A stretch of 64,000 nucleotides of DNA from CAYWXK01 sp964462515 (GTDB lineage Bacteria > Planctomycetota > Phycisphaerae > Sedimentisphaerales > Anaerobacaceae): positions 1 to 64,000 of the forward strand of contig CAYWXK010000005.1 in assembly GCA_964462515.1 (NCBI GenBank), in the 5' to 3' direction. A program made the position numbers and the translations under genes. Under the pieces are notes generated by a model. That model made no database searches, was not told where the DNA came from, and saw nothing but the letters and a program-made list of their open reading frames with translations. Positions 62,791 to 64,000 of this stretch are shown here, one piece after another. Numbering within the stretch: position 1 is the first letter of the stretch; the number at the start of each line of letters is the position of its first letter.

Positions 62791-62833
62791 AGTGCACGCT
62801 GCAAAAGGTGCTTGTGCTGCAGTGCAGTTGTGC
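62791..62833 (-). promoter_or_regulatory. Possible hairpin in the rpsO-pnp leader
   Basis: CGCTGCA and TGCAGTG can pair over 7 bp (one G-T wobble), with an outer GCAC/GTGC pair. PNPase in other bacteria autoregulates by cutting a leader hairpin; this position would fit but the pairing is modest. Confidence 0.3.
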
Positions 62834-62845
62834 CCTTAAGCTTTA

Positions 62846-63112
62846 CTATTTTCGCAAGTTGAGCCGGGAAATAATTTCTTGATAGCGCTTCGGGTCTTTT
62901 TTGCTTACATATTTAAGCAGTGCGGCCCTGGCACTGACCATTTTCAATAGACCACGGCGGGACGAGTAATCTTTGCGGTGGGTCTTAAAGTGATCAGTGA
63001 GGCCATTGATTCTTTCGGTCAAGAGAGCTATCTGGACCTCGGGTGAACCGGTATCGCCATCGTGGATTTCAAAGTCGTGAATAACTTTTCCTTTTTGCTG
63101 CTTTGCTAACAT
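62846..63112 (-). CDS. rpsO: Ribosomal protein uS15
   Basis: An 88-residue small-subunit protein with the family signature: HDGDTGSPEVQIALLTERIN (as IHDGDTGSPEVQIA) and LTDHFKTHRKDYSSRRGLL. It is full length and starts MLAKQQKGKVIHDFE, with AAAGGA upstream. It is the first gene of rpsO-pnp. The promoter at 63182-63210 drives it. Confidence 0.97.
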   Translation of the reverse strand: MLAKQQKGKVIHDFEIHDGDTGSPEVQIALLTERINGLTDHFKTHRKDYSSRRGLLKMVSARAALLKYVSKKDPKRYQEIISRLNLRK

Positions 63113-63520
63113 CTTTTACTAAATCCTTTCTAACTTACGCTGGCACATACAGTTGTGAGCGTTATTAAATCTAAAGCCGATATTATAATCATATATAATT
63201 ATCTATGCAAGTCTTTTCTGCACAAAGTTTAACAAAAATAAGGAGTGAATTTGGTGTCTGAAGGTAAATATTTTGCGGTTGCCCGCGTAGTTTATTCGGG
63301 CATCGTTGTTCGTAGCTTGTCCGCCTATGGCGGATTCGTAGCTTGTATTTCGTCGTGAGTCGTACGTTGCTCGTCTATCCTCCGTCCTCTGCTTGCCCTG
63401 CTTGCACTGAGCCTGTCGAAGTGAGCAAGCGCAGCGCGTCGAAGGGCGTCCTCCACCTGCCCTGAGCAAGCCGTGGTGAGCTTGTCGAACCAGCGCAGCG
63501 AGTCGAAGGGTCCTCCGTCT
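63113..63520. other. Spacer upstream of rpsO with repeats
   Basis: It contains the rpsO promoter, a TCCGCC-TAT-GGCGGA mini-hairpin (63320-63334), an ACG-type word array (about 63350-63385) and GTCGAAGGG-type words (63409-63510) like those at 23.15 kb. No gene is supported; short frames are repeat translations. Confidence 0.65.
63182..63210 (-). promoter_or_regulatory. Predicted promoter of the rpsO-pnp operon
   Basis: On the minus strand TTGCAT and a perfect TATAAT are separated by 17 nt. Transcription would start about 60 nt before rpsO. Confidence 0.6.
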
Positions 63521-63922
63521 TTATCGCAACGTCCAATTATATGGACAATAACAAAGCCAGTTATCGGCAAGCCGTTTTAGGTCCTCCACGTCAACGTCGC
63601 CGTCACCATCAAGGTCGCCGGCTAAACCGCTGCCACTCGCAAGCCAATGCTCGGCGAATCTGGTGAAGTCATAGAAGTCAACTATGCACAATGGCCCGCC
63701 GGGCCAGAAGCCGCCAAGCAGTTCATAATTGCCGCCGCTGCTATAAGCCGCATCCGGCTGACCTATCGTGCCGACAAGCTCATATTGCCCACCGGCACTT
63801 CGCCCGCCCCCGCCATCGATCGTGCTCCAAGTCAGAATATAATCTCCACCGGTCTGAGCGAACGTTACGCCGACTACTGCCAGAACTGCAAACAATAATA
63901 GTGTTAACCGCGTTGTGCTCAT
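63521..63922 (-). CDS. Small secreted protein with dockerin-like repeats
   Basis: A 133-residue exported protein. The signal peptide is MSTTRLTLLLFAVLAVVGVTFA. The middle (SAGGQYELVGTIGQPDAAYS) is a short beta-rich motif common in Planctomycetes exported proteins. Two half-dockerins follow: IVDFYDFTRFAEHWL and GDLDGDGDVDVEDLKRLADNWL. It overlaps the upstream coiled-coil gene by 4 nt (ATGA), so is probably translated with it. It may mark or anchor that partner at the surface. Confidence 0.85.
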   Translation of the reverse strand: MSTTRLTLLLFAVLAVVGVTFAQTGGDYILTWSTIDGGGGRSAGGQYELVGTIGQPDAAYSSGGNYELLGGFWPGGPLCIVDFYDFTRFAEHWLASGSGLAGDLDGDGDVDVEDLKRLADNWLCYCPYNWTLR

Positions 63923-64000
63923 TTTATTCTTCCTTCCAGTTGCAGGGACAATTTGGCCACCAAGGATTCCATCGCCGACAGACGATTCTTTATATCCTCG
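63919..64000 (-). CDS. 3' end of a coiled-coil protein gene, 5' end outside the window
   Basis: The last 26 codons read EDIKNRLSAMESLVAKLSLQ then LEGRIK and stop at TGA (63919-63921), with heptad-like Leu/Ile spacing. The stop overlaps the next gene's ATG. The rest of the gene is cut off by the window edge. This pairing with a small dockerin protein resembles Planctomycetes surface-protein loci. Confidence 0.6.
   Translation of the reverse strand, partial: EDIKNRLSAMESLVAKLSLQLEGRIK

Noticed and set aside
63203..63570. Minus-strand frames upstream of rpsO
   Set aside because: Repeat translations that also cover the rpsO promoter.
1..64000. tRNA, rRNA, riboswitch or replication-origin signals
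   Set aside because: Reading the spacers by eye gave no convincing cloverleaf, rRNA segment, known riboswitch core or DnaA-box cluster; a covariance search was not possible.

Overview
The window looks like a chromosomal piece from a Planctomycetota bacterium, probably a Phycisphaerae/Sedimentisphaerales-type lineage recovered from the environment. The reasons are secreted beta-helix proteins ending in dockerin-like tags (D-x-N-x-D-x-x-V-N ... HWL), prepilins with degenerate H-X9-DG-type motifs, a PEP-CTERM protein, a Chlamydiae/Verrucomicrobia/Planctomycetes-type small basic protein, a broken copy of the MATEAQ...QKSTGP family, and many intergenic palindromic repeats. The assignment rests on these traits and not on a phylogeny. 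No tRNA, rRNA, CRISPR array or insertion-sequence transposase was recognised.

Layout. 0.4-4.0 kb: a promoter and a two-gene operon, a SEFIR-CHAT protease-like protein followed 4 nt later by a ComEC-like metallo-beta-lactamase-fold protein, probably a conflict/defence module. 4.5-7.8 kb (minus): the classical rpmF-plsX-fabH-fabD cluster with a clear promoter. 7.9-18.1 kb: three secreted right-handed beta-helix proteins of 392, 592 and 2304 residues. 18.1-22.5 kb (minus): a GIY-YIG nuclease-like gene, a cluster of covarying palindromes, and a large SF1 helicase-PLD protein with the architecture described for type II Mokosh defence. 22.5-25.3 kb: a long repeat-rich spacer, a membrane protein and the small basic protein. 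25.3-28.1 kb (minus): two tandem prepilins each fused to a C-terminal Hint (Hedgehog/intein-like) domain. 28.9-37.3 kb: a serine hydrolase, an aminotransferase, a Na/Pi cotransporter, and an nfeD-nfeD-floA membrane cluster with an extra TM protein.

37.5-45.5 kb: a TPR protein, a response regulator, a PfpI/SUMF1-sialidase/small-protein operon, a soluble histidine kinase and a GT39-like membrane glycosyltransferase. 45.5-46.4 kb: a second repeat-rich spacer built like the one at 22.9-23.5 kb. 46.4-52.5 kb: a GLUG-repeat protein and a PhoPQ-related hydrolase, both dockerin-tagged; then a PBP4-type carboxypeptidase and a lipoprotein on the other strand. 52.7-57.3 kb: hom, an apgM-type gene and lysC (aspartate-family amino acids), then a membrane nuclease. 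57.4-63.2 kb (minus): a PEP-CTERM protein and the run rpsO-pnp-histidine kinase-sigma54 response regulator. 63.5-64.0 kb: a dockerin-tagged secreted protein and the tail of a coiled-coil gene.

The most unusual items are the two prepilin-Hint fusions, whose Hint domains keep the N-terminal Cys but lack the terminal His-Asn; the SEFIR-CHAT/MBL pair; and a dispersed element carrying a consensus sigma70 promoter directly in front of a hairpin, found at 22.97-23.06 and 45.70-45.80 kb. Several repeats have entered or extended coding sequences (GIY-YIG gene, aminotransferase, serine hydrolase).
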